Shown here in pieces: positions 39,816 to 48,900 of a DNA stretch of 64,000 nucleotides; position 1 is the stretch's first letter, and the number at the start of each line of letters is the position of its first letter. The notes beneath the pieces were generated by a model. It was given only the letters and a program-made list of their open reading frames with translations, did not search any database and had not been told where the DNA came from. The stretch is from assembly GCF_029542785.1 (NCBI RefSeq), contig NC_083377.1:477330-541329 (forward strand). Direction: 5' to 3'. Origin of the DNA: Malassezia japonica (lineage: Eukaryota; Basidiomycota; Malasseziomycetes; Malasseziales; Malasseziaceae). Position numbers and translations under genes: made by a program.

Positions 39816-41469
39816 ATGCCCCGCGTAAAGCGCGAAGGGAGCGAAGAGGCGCGTGCGCCGAAGCGCGTACGGGGCAAGAACCGGACGGGCGGCGATGTCG
39901 CGTCGCTGCTGAAGCTGCATGGCATCCAGGCGCGTGCGGTGGTGAATGTCGCGTGGCCGGAGGCCGGGCGTGCGTCGCTCGTCGAGACCGACGTCGGGCC
40001 CGAGGCCGCGTTTCTGGCACGGACACCGACGCGCGACAAGCTCGTCGACGTGGCGTGGCGCCCTCCGGTGCACTGGAACGCATGGCAGGAGACGCCGGAG
40101 CCGGTGCGGCGGCGCATGGAGCTGCGCAATGCGGCGCCGATCCCGTTATCGGTCGGGAGCGAGGCGGTGCACCTGGCGCCGTACGAGGCCGTGTCGCTGC
40201 GTACGTCGGTCGACCTACTCACCCAGCGGACCCCAAGAGCGACCGAAAAGTGCACTTGCTTGATACCGGCGGGCATATCTACGACATGGCGTGGGCGCCG
40301 CAGGCCGACGCAGACAGTACGTGCTCCAGCTCACCAGACGCCGAATGGCTCGCCATTGCGCGTGCGCCGGACCGCACGACGCGCTCCCTGGTCGACGCGC
40401 CGCTGCTGGGCGGCGACATCCAGATCTGGAAGTTTCCGCTGCACCAGTCGACGCCGACGCTGCATGTCGTGCTCGAGAGCGAGGGCGGCACGCCGCTGCG
40501 CCTCGCTTGGCAGCCCGAACAGACCGGGGGCCTCGGCGTGCTTGCCGCGACGTACGCGGACGGGAGCGTGCGCATTATGCGCGTGCCCGACGAGGAAGCA
40601 CCGACGGGCATCGCTGCGGACGACGTCCGTGTCCTGCGCCTTGCCTCGGCGTGCTTCAGCCTCGACTGGCAAGGCGACCGCCTCGCTACCGGCTGTGTGA
40701 ACGGCGACGTGGCCGTGTGGGACGTCGCGAGCGACCTCCCCCTCGTGCACGCGCCAGTGCACGACACGCTCGTGAGCGCTGTGCGGTGGCAAGCGCTTCC
40801 TCCCGTGACGACGGACGGGATCCCCGACGCTGCGCAGCAGCCGACGACGCTCCTCACGCTCGGGTGGGACGGCACGGAGCTCATCTCTGATGTACACTCG
40901 ATGTACACGCCTGTGCGCCTCGCACACACCCGGGGTACGTTTGCATGCTAATACAGAACCACGGTATGCTGCTGCCTGGGCGCCGTACGGCGGCCTGTTT
41001 GCCGTGGACCTCGGTGACAACCACTTTGGAAGCGTGTCGCTGCGCACGCACGATGTGGGCCAGCATCATGCGCTCGGCTTCCACCACGGGCGCATCACGG
41101 CGCTCGCCGCGTCGTCCTGCCATCCGTACGTCGCGAGCGGCGCGACAGACGGCTCGGTCAAGTTTACCAACGTGCTCGGCGCGGGCAAGCGCAAGACAGA
41201 GGACGGGAGCCGCGTACGTCGACCGACTTACCCAGGCCATGCACAAGAGTTTCCGCCTCTCGTTCAAAGACGCGCGCTACATCCTCGAGGATACCTTTTA
41301 CCCCGAAGGCGTCTGGCCGCAGACCGCGACCAAGACTGCGCCCCCGTTCTGGCACGAGTGGGACGCGTCGGTGGCGATTACCGCGCTGGCGTACAGCCCC
41401 AATCCCGCGCGCGCGCTGCTGCTCGCGAGCGGCACGGCGCTCGGCATGGCCCGCATCGAGTGGATCTAA
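39816..41469 (+). CDS. WD40-repeat protein, TFIIIC Tfc6/Sfc6-like
   Basis: Five exons, 520 aa. Introns: 40201-40226, 40317-40337, 40935-40956 and 41214-41235. The second, at 21 nt, leaves the frame open if retained, so its use is inferred from its consensus GTACGT...CTCACCAG. The N-terminus is basic (MPRVKREGSEEARAPKRVRG). Beta-propeller segments include GHIYDMAWAPQ, GDIQIWKFPLHQSTPTLHVV, FSLDWQGDRLATGCVNGDVA, RITALAASSCHPYVASGATD and SVAITALAYSPNPARALLLA. The arrangement resembles the WD40 subunit of TFIIIC, which binds Pol III promoters; other WD40 proteins are possible. It converges on the coiled-coil gene with 6 bp between stops. Confidence 0.6.
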
Positions 41470-41475
41470 TCTACA

Positions 41476-44214
41476 CTACATACCCATCCGCAGCGCCGCA
41501 CGCACCGCCCACGCCACCGCACGGAAGCGCAGCGTGCGTGGCCGCGGCGGCGCCGCACCGTACTTGCGCAGGACCGGCGCGAGGTGCGTAAACTGCGTGC
41601 ATAGGCGCTCATAGAGCCATTCGTGCGCCCGCAGCGTCTCGCCCAGGTAGGCTTTCTGGCCGACGAGCGCGCGGCTGCGTTTGCGCTCCTGGTCGAGCTC
41701 GGCACGCAGCGCAGCGAGGCGCGGCTTGGCGAGCGCAAGCACCTCGGCACGCACCTCGTCCGCGTGGGTCCGACGCTCGTCCTGGAGGCGGCGCAGGTCT
41801 GCGCCGTACTGCTCCGTGTCGCTGCGCACTTCGCGCAGGTGCTGCTCAAAGTGGTGCACCTGCGCCATAATCTCGCGGCGCTCGTCCCATAGGTGGTCCT
41901 TTTCGCCGCGCAGCTGTGCCACCTCGTCGTTCTTGAGCGCGAGTGCGCTCTGCAGCGCCTCCATCTGCTCGATGCGCGCGTCGAGCTCGGCTTCGCACGC
42001 ATGGCGCGCGTCGCGCGCGACGTCTGCATTCTCGTTCGCCTGCGCGTAGCGCTCGGTCGCGATGCGCAGCTGCTCGCCGAGCACGCGGTGCTGCTGCTCC
42101 ATCTGCAGCTGCTGCATCTCGGCGGCGCGCACGTCCGCCTGCGCCTGCGCGAGCGCCGCTTGGAGCGTGGGGCGGTCGAGCGACGCCTCGTGCACCTCGT
42201 GCATCGCCTTGGTCTTGGCCTCGAGCTTCGCATGAGCGCGCTCGAGCTCGTCGTGCGTCGCCGCAAGCTGCTCCTCGAGGCGGATCTTGCGTACGGACGA
42301 GTCCCGCGAGCGCTGCATCGCCTCGTCGAGCGCCGAGCGTGCGGACTGCAGCTCGTCGGTCAGGGCGTGGACCGTCGCCTGGAGCGGCGCGAGCTCCTCG
42401 AGCGCTTCGTCGGCGTCCATCGAGACGCACGCACGCTGCGACACCGACGCACGCAGCGAGTGCCCAGACGGCAGCGAAGAGCCAAACGCGGTGCGGCTCG
42501 CGTCGTTCAGCGTGTGGCTCGCCTCTGGTCCTGCGCTCGCTTCCGGCACCTTGGCGGGGCGCTCGCGCATCGCATTGATCACGCCGTGCGCCTGGTTCAG
42601 CGCATGCCGCAGCTTGTCGACGCACGCGTCGAGCGCCTCGCCGGATTGCAGCGCACGGTCCACGTCCTCGAGCATCGATTCGTGGCGGTCTTGCAGGGTA
42701 TCGGTCGTGCGGTCGAGCAGTGCGTCGGACGCGCATGGTGTGGGCGGCGCCTGCAGGCGCTGCTGCTGCGCGTCGACAATCGCCTCCAGGTCGCGGATGC
42801 GCCGCTTGAGGTGCGCCTCGGCCGGCGACGACATGGGCTGGGGCGCGGGCGTCGTAGGCGCCTGCTCACTGTGCTGCGAGACGTCCAGCGGGAGTGTGCT
42901 GTGGTCGACGTCGATCTCGTGCGTCTGAATAATGTGAAAGAGCGCGTCGCACTGGCTCTTGAGCGCCTCGTTCTCGGCCGCAAGCTGCTTGTTCAGCTTG
43001 TCCTGGTACACCACAAGCCGCGCAGGGTCGACGTGCGTCCCGATCGGCTCGTCGTACGTGCCGAGCTGGGGCATGGACAGGTTCGCCGCATTCGCATTCG
43101 ACACGACGAGCGGCTCCGACGACGAGCTCGTATCGGACGGCGCGTACGACGTGCGCAGCAGCGATTGCGTGCGCACCGTGTACGGCGTCGAGTGCGTCGA
43201 GCGCGAGGAAAGCAGGGCAGAGCGCTCGGTCGCATTAGACGCGTGCCCTGGCGTGGCGCGCATCGAGCCGTGCGACAGCGAGCGCGAGGTATCGCGGCGC
43301 GAACGCGCCGACACGCGCGACGCGTCGCGCGCCGAGGCCTGCGAGGTATCGTGCGAGCGCTGCGAGCGCATCGAGCGCAGCGACGCGTCGCGCTGCGAGC
43401 GTGCCGAGGCTTTGGAGGTATCGTGCGAGCCACGCGACGTATCCGGGATAGCCTCGGGGCTGGGAGAGACGCGCGGCGCGGCAGGCGGCGCGGCGGCGCG
43501 GTCTTCAGACGCTTCCGAGAGCTCGCTTGCGGACTGCGACATGTCGAGGCTCGAGTCCTCGAGGGATACCATCGGCTGGCGGAACGAGCGCGAACGATCC
43601 ATCGAGCGGCGGTCCATCGACAGGTCCATCGACATGTCGGAGCGCCCCGCGATCGAGCGTGTGCTCCGCTCCGCCTTGATTGGCGACTCTTCGTCGTCTG
43701 CCGACTCGCCCGATGCGTGGACGCGCGGCGGAGAAGAAACAGGCGACGTGCGTTTGTGCATGACGGTCGGCGAGGCGCCCGTTCCCCGCGACGTCGGCGA
43801 GTCCGGCGCAGACGCCTCCGAGGTCGATGCTTCGTCGTCTGCAGCACGCAGCACGCGGCTATCGTCCTCGGCGTCGGCGCTCGCGTCCTGCGAGTCCTGC
43901 GAGGCCTTCATCGAGACGTGCAGCGACTGCGAGTCGTCCAGCATGCGCTCGTTGAGCTCGTCGATATTCACTGCGAGCTCGTCGTGCGTCTCGACCTGCG
44001 GCGGGACCACCGGATCGGCATCCCGGTGCAGCGCCGGCAGCTCACTCACGCTGTCCTGGAAGCTCGAAGCATAGTCGGTTTGGTCGGCGTACGAATTCGC
44101 GTGCGGCGACGCGCGCCGCGCAACGCCGGGGATAGAAAAGTCGTCCGAGTCATCAAACAAGTTCTGGTCAATCCTGTCCTGGACATTCGACGAGACGTCG
44201 ATCCCCAGATCCAT
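41476..44214 (-). CDS. Long coiled-coil protein, spindle-pole-body (Pcp1/Spc110 PACT)-like
   Basis: A single exon of 912 aa. The first ~330 residues are Ser/Asp/Arg-rich and look disordered, with repeated SHDTSKASARSQRDAS-type units. From about residue 390 on there are long heptad-like coiled coils. A short block LNKQLAAENEALKSQCDALF resembles the centrosomin-type motif that binds gamma-tubulin complexes. The C-terminus (KAYLGETLRAHEWLYERLCT ... LRFRAVAWAVRAALRM) resembles the fungal PACT domain that anchors Pcp1/Spc110 to the spindle pole. These assignments are from pattern memory; another structural coiled-coil protein remains possible. Confidence 0.5.
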   Translation of the reverse strand: MDLGIDVSSNVQDRIDQNLFDDSDDFSIPGVARRASPHANSYADQTDYASSFQDSVSELPALHRDADPVVPPQVETHDELAVNIDELNERMLDDSQSLHVSMKASQDSQDASADAEDDSRVLRAADDEASTSEASAPDSPTSRGTGASPTVMHKRTSPVSSPPRVHASGESADDEESPIKAERSTRSIAGRSDMSMDLSMDRRSMDRSRSFRQPMVSLEDSSLDMSQSASELSEASEDRAAAPPAAPRVSPSPEAIPDTSRGSHDTSKASARSQRDASLRSMRSQRSHDTSQASARDASRVSARSRRDTSRSLSHGSMRATPGHASNATERSALLSSRSTHSTPYTVRTQSLLRTSYAPSDTSSSSEPLVVSNANAANLSMPQLGTYDEPIGTHVDPARLVVYQDKLNKQLAAENEALKSQCDALFHIIQTHEIDVDHSTLPLDVSQHSEQAPTTPAPQPMSSPAEAHLKRRIRDLEAIVDAQQQRLQAPPTPCASDALLDRTTDTLQDRHESMLEDVDRALQSGEALDACVDKLRHALNQAHGVINAMRERPAKVPEASAGPEASHTLNDASRTAFGSSLPSGHSLRASVSQRACVSMDADEALEELAPLQATVHALTDELQSARSALDEAMQRSRDSSVRKIRLEEQLAATHDELERAHAKLEAKTKAMHEVHEASLDRPTLQAALAQAQADVRAAEMQQLQMEQQHRVLGEQLRIATERYAQANENADVARDARHACEAELDARIEQMEALQSALALKNDEVAQLRGEKDHLWDERREIMAQVHHFEQHLREVRSDTEQYGADLRRLQDERRTHADEVRAEVLALAKPRLAALRAELDQERKRSRALVGQKAYLGETLRAHEWLYERLCTQFTHLAPVLRKYGAAPPRPRTLRFRAVAWAVRAALRMGM

Positions 44215-44305
44215 GGCCGCTCGTCGCCCCGTCGTAGCGCAACGCCTCCACGAAGTTGACGCGCCTCCCCCGCGACGCGTCTGTCACGTGACATCGACCA
44301 CCACC
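44215..44305. promoter_or_regulatory. 91-bp divergent promoter with TCACGTGA
   Basis: Lies between the coiled-coil gene and the small gene at 44306. It contains the perfect palindrome GTCACGTGAC around 44285-44290, third instance of CACGTG in a divergent promoter of this window. Confidence 0.5.
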
Positions 44306-44724
44306 ATGCCGGCGGTGGCCTGGAGTGCGGATACGCGTGTCGCGGCGCCTGCGCCGGATGCGCCGCTGTCTGGTCCACAAGGAGAGGAAGGCTCTGTCCC
44401 AAATACGCCGACGACGTCTGTGCCGCATGAGTCTGCAGAGAGCACACAGGCCGGCCAAGGCACGTCAGGCGCACAGGCCGCACCAGATGCGCCCCAAGGC
44501 AAGTGGGTCGCAGCCGAGGATGCCGCCGAGTGGAATAGCCTGCTGATATGGGCACGGAGGCAGCGTGGGCCGCAATGGGATACCGGGACGGGCGTGTACG
44601 TTTTTTTAATTTCGGCTGACGCAGTTGGCAAGTGCCGCATGGGAGTGAGCAGTACTATGGGTAGGTTTCTTTTTTTTTCTGACGTAGCTTTTCGATGCGC
44701 GAGCATGGCCAGCCTGAAGTGTAA
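44306..44724 (+). CDS. Small unrecognised protein, three exons
   Basis: 120 aa after removing introns 44596-44624 (29 nt) and 44661-44687 (27 nt); both have GTACGT/GTAGGT donors, T-rich middles and CTGACG(C/T)AG ends. The first half is Ala/Pro/Thr-rich and looks disordered. The second half is ordered: GKWVAAEDAAEWNSLLIWAR, RQRGPQWDTGTGVWQVPHGS and EQYYGFSMREHGQPEV. No signal peptide or membrane segment is seen. I do not recognise the family. Unspliced, the frame also runs to 44773, but then it encodes the T-rich intron, so the spliced form is preferred. Confidence 0.55.
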
Positions 44725-44777
44725 TGTTGCCAAGCCACCTCCAAACGAGTTGGGAACGCATGTACAACAGTAGAAGC

Positions 44778-44785
44778 AAAAAAAA
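44778..44785 (-). terminator. Pol III terminator (T8) of tRNA-Thr
   Basis: Eight T on the minus strand, starting 2 bp after the tRNA 3' end; long enough for RNA polymerase III termination. Confidence 0.8.
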
Positions 44786-44787
44786 GT

Positions 44788-44871
44788 TGCCCGCACCCCG
44801 AGTCGAACGAGGGATCTCTCCATGTACTATGAAATACAAGTGGAGTGCGTTAACCACTGCGCCATACGGGC
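44788..44871 (-). tRNA. tRNA-Thr (anticodon TGT) with 11-nt intron
   Basis: The transcript folds as a complete cloverleaf. The acceptor stem GCCCGTA pairs with TGCGGGC, the discriminator is A, the anticodon stem is CTCCA/TGGAG, and the T arm is CCTCG-TTCGACT-CGGGG. The loop begins C32 T33, then the anticodon TGT at 44838-44836 and A37. An 11-nt intron (about 44834-44824) sits in the canonical place after position 37. The anticodon reads ACA (Thr). Confidence 0.85.
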
Positions 44872-44941
44872 ATAATTGCAGAATTCCTATCGGTTTGTAC
44901 TTACTTCAACAGGGCGACGTTTCCACGCGGTTTCCTCCACC

Positions 44942-45976
44942 ATGCGCGACTGGACGTGGGAGGAGCTGCGCGATGTTTTTCAGGCGCGCGGCTACCACAA
45001 GACGCCGCTGAGCGTCGAGAGACTCGATGAAAAGAACAAGAATGTGCTCCTGCAGATTATGCGCACGCTCATGAACGAGCGCGAGGAAGACGCACAGGTG
45101 CGCGAGCGCCTCCTCGCGCGCAACCAGGAGCTGGAGCGGCGCGTGCAGACGACGCAGCGCACGACCAAGCACGCGTCGGACAAGACACAGAATGTCGAGA
45201 ACCGCTTGCACACGATCGAGTCGCGGCTGCAGTACGTATACTTGCGCTGACCCAGAAACGCACACCGCGCACTGGCCGACGAACAGGCCGCGCACAAAGC
45301 GACGCGCGAGCAGCTCGGCCGCGCACGCAAGCAGATGCTGCAGATGAAGGCGGCTACGGCACAGCACCGCACTGCGACCGACCGCCGCTCGGAGCGCCTG
45401 CGCGAGCGCATGACGACGCTTTCCCTCTCGAACCTCAAGGCGCTCGTGCCGGATATCCGCATCGCGAGCCCCGCGTTTGTCGCGAAATCGACCACGCCCG
45501 AGGCCGAGATTGCCGAGCAGCAGCTCTCGGCCACGGAGCAAAAGAACCTCGCGCTGATGGACGCGACACACGCGCTCAAGAAACTCGCGGCGGATGCGCT
45601 CACGTCGCTGCACCAGGCCGATGTGCGTCTGCAAAAGATTATCGAGGTCGAGGTGCCGCACGAGGCGCGCGGCGCGCGCGAGGGCGGCGAGCCGCAGCTC
45701 GCGCAGCTCTTCCCCCCGCTGCGCCCGCTTGTGGTGGACGATACAGAAGAGACGCATCCTGCACGCAAGCGTCTGCACACCTTGTCGCGTGCGCTGCAAG
45801 AGCACGTTGCTCAGCTGTCCCAGTGGGCTGCGCTGAGCCATGTGCGGAGCGAGTATACCCCCGCGGAGCGCGGCGCGGCGCCCGTGTCGCCGACCCCTGC
45901 GGACCTCGCCGAGGTCCAGCAGGTCGAGGCCGATCTGCTGCTGCCCGGCAAGCGGCGGCGTGTGAGCGAATCGTAG
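44942..45976 (+). CDS. ADIP/SSX2IP-like coiled-coil protein
   Basis: Two exons joined over the 24-nt intron 45232-45255, 336 aa. The N-terminus DWTWEELRDVFQARGYHKTP, then NKNVLLQIMRTLMNEREEDA and a long coiled coil, resembles the ADIP family (afadin- and alpha-actinin-binding protein). Some of its members act at centrosomes or spindle poles. The C-terminal third is helical with a nuclear-signal-like end (LLLPGKRRRVSES). The presence of another spindle-pole-like gene 0.7 kb away is suggestive only. The convergent YPK9 gene ends 10 bp downstream. Assignment is tentative. Confidence 0.5.
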
Positions 45977-45986
45977 ATTCTATAGA

Positions 45987-48900
45987 CTATGCCTCGGCCG
46001 GGTCATTGAGCGAGGAGATGACCGCCTTGTATGTCTTCTGGTTGTGTTTGCGCGACTTGTGGTGGCGGCCGCGGTGGGAAATGCGCTGCACAAACTTGAT
46101 GAATTGCAGGAGCGGTTGCGTAAAGTACGACTCAAAGACGAAGCACGCAATGGTGTTTACGACGACGATCGCAAACAGCTCCCAGTGGAAGGCCATCGGG
46201 AACGGCACGAGGCCGAGCAGATTAAAGAAGAAGCCCGACTGGACAAAGAGGAAAAAGGTCGAGAGCATGCCGAGCACGGTGAGCGACGCAAGGAGCATCG
46301 GGTTTGTATAGATCGGCTTGCGGAACGGCGGCCCGACGCTAAACACGGCCGCGACCGTGATGTACTGGAACGAGGACACGAGGAAGATGGCCGAGTTCTC
46401 TGCATTGACCACGTTCAGCTCGTCGGGGTTCAGCGGGGCGGGCTCGTACCAGTCCTGGCGGCGCGTGAGCCAGAACGTAAAGACCTGCGCAAGCGAGCAG
46501 ATGACGACCTGCCCCATCATCGACAGCAGCACCTTTTTCGAGACGAGGTTCGCTGTCGGCCGCTTGACGTGTAGGGTGGGGTAGGGCAGCGTGCGCGCCA
46601 TCGCCACGGCGACCGGAAGGATGATAAACAGGTCAATGTACAGGAACTGGAAGTCGCCGAGACTGCTTGCGAGGTTGTACAGAATCGTGATCGAGGTGAA
46701 CTGGATCAGACTGTACAGCGCCATGTACTTGAAGCATGAGAAGGATGTGACGAGCGCCGCACGGCCCTCTTTGATCACCTCGATCACGCACGAAATGTCG
46801 GGGCGCGTCGAGGTGAAGGGCGCGGCGACCGACGCCTCGGCCTCGGAGAGCGAGATACCAATATCGGCGGCCTTGAGCGCACCGCAGTCGTTCGCACCGT
46901 CGCCGCACATGCCGACCGTGTAGCCGAGCTCCTGGAGGCGGTCGACCAAGTCGTGTTTCTCGTCGGGCGACATGCGCGCAAAGATGGTGCCCTTGATGAG
47001 CATTCGGCGCACAATCTCGATCGGCGCATAGTCGGTCATCCACCGGAAAACGTCGCCGGTGACCACGAGCTCGTAGTCGAGCACGCTAAAGTCGCCCATC
47101 TCGGTCGAGCTCGGATCGAGATCGCGCGGCTTGAGCGTGTCGGGGTTGAGCTGCGTACGCTCGTCGTCGGTGCTCGTCCAGTCGAGCACGACGTCGTTCG
47201 GCTGCTCGGGCGAGCCGCGCGCAAAGGTGCCGAGGAACGTCGTCGTCGACTGGCCCAGCATGCCGCACTCGCGCGCGACACTCACGGCCGTGCGCGGGTT
47301 GTCGCCCGTCACCATCTTGCAGCCGATATTCGCGTGGCGGAGCGTCGCGATGGCCGGCGCGGAGCCCGGCTTGAGCTTGTTCTCAAAGATGATCAGGCCC
47401 AGGAACTGCAGGTCGCTCTCGGCCTTTTCGCGAGGCATGCGCTGCGCCTCGACCCACGAGAGACCCGGCAGCGACTTGCCCGCGCACGCGATCACGCGGT
47501 AGCCGTGCTGGGTATAGTACGAGAGGAGATCGTCAAAGTCGTCCGGGAGGGACGACTTGTCGCAGATGTCGACGAGCGCTTCCGGCGCGCCCTTGACGTA
47601 GACCTCCATCGTGGGCGAGCGCAGCTGCTTTACAACCACACTCATGCGGCGCAGCGAAGAGACAAAGTCAAAGGTGCGGATCACACCCAGCTCGAGGAAC
47701 GGCTCGGCGTCGGGAAGCGCGCCCGCCTCGAACGCGGGGCCGCCCGACGGGCGCACGACCGTCTGCACGAGCGCAGGCGGGCGCTCCTCGCCGCTCGGCG
47801 CGGCGTCGATCGAGGTCTGGACGTCGTCGCCCTCGTCAATCGCCCAGCCGGTAAATTCAAACATCTTGACGTCGAGCGGGTCGCCAATCACCTCGCCGTT
47901 CACCACCTTTAGCGCGTGGCACGTCGTGAGCGCATGGAGGAGGACGAGCGGACTGTCGCTTGCGGCCGACGTCGGGACCTCGTCGGTGGCCTGGTGCAGC
48001 TCGCTAAACTGGTGCGCGGCATCAATGGTGCGCACGCCGAGCACGTCGAGGCCGTCCTCGGTGAGCGTGCCGGTCTTGTCGAAGCACACGACATTCACCT
48101 TGCCGCCCATGTTGACGCGCGTCGGCGAGATGCAGAACACGCCCTGGCGGCGCAGGCGCACAATCGCAAACGCCGTGCCGATGCTCATCGTCGCCGGCAG
48201 CGCAGGCGGCACGACGACCGTCACGAGATCGAGCACGCGGATGAGCAGCGTGCTCCACGCGATGCCGAGCTTGACAAAGTTGATCGTGTTCAGGCAGAGG
48301 CCCACGGCGGCGATGCATGCAAGGAAGCCAATGAAGCGGAACGAGTCGCGGTAGAACTTGAAGCCCATCGGCTTCGGGAAGAGCATGCCACGCACGAGCG
48401 AGCCCTTGGTCGTCTGGAAGCCGGTGCGCACGACGATCGCCTTGGCGCTCGTCTCCTCCGCGCCGGCGACCGGGCGGATGCGGATGACCTTGGTGCCGGC
48501 AAAGAGAAAGTGGCGCGCGAGGTGCGTCGCGAGGTCGCTGCGCGTCGTCTGCAGCGTGTGCACGGCCGCCTCGGTGATCGGCTGCTTGCTGATCGGCACG
48601 CTCTCGCCGGTGAGCATGCTCTCGTTGACGATCGCGTCGCCAGTGAGCAGCACGCTGTCCGCCGGGAGCACAGAGAGGTTGGCGTCCGCCGCGTCATACA
48701 CGTCGCCCGGCACCAGCTCGCTGCTCTCGACCATCGACCACTGCCCGTCGCGCAGGACGCGCACGTAGCACACGAAGCGGTTCATCTCGCGCATGCGCTT
48801 GATCGTCTTTTTCGTCTCGACGAGCGTCGAAAAGATGCTCCCGACAGAGATGGCTGCGATACAGAACGCATAGTAGTAGTAGTCGTCCAAGCTCCAGAGC

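Noticed and set aside
41893..44259. Plus-strand ORF of 788 codons opposite the coiled-coil gene
   Set aside because: Arg/Val/Leu-biased shadow frame without motifs; the minus strand shows heptads and ordered blocks.
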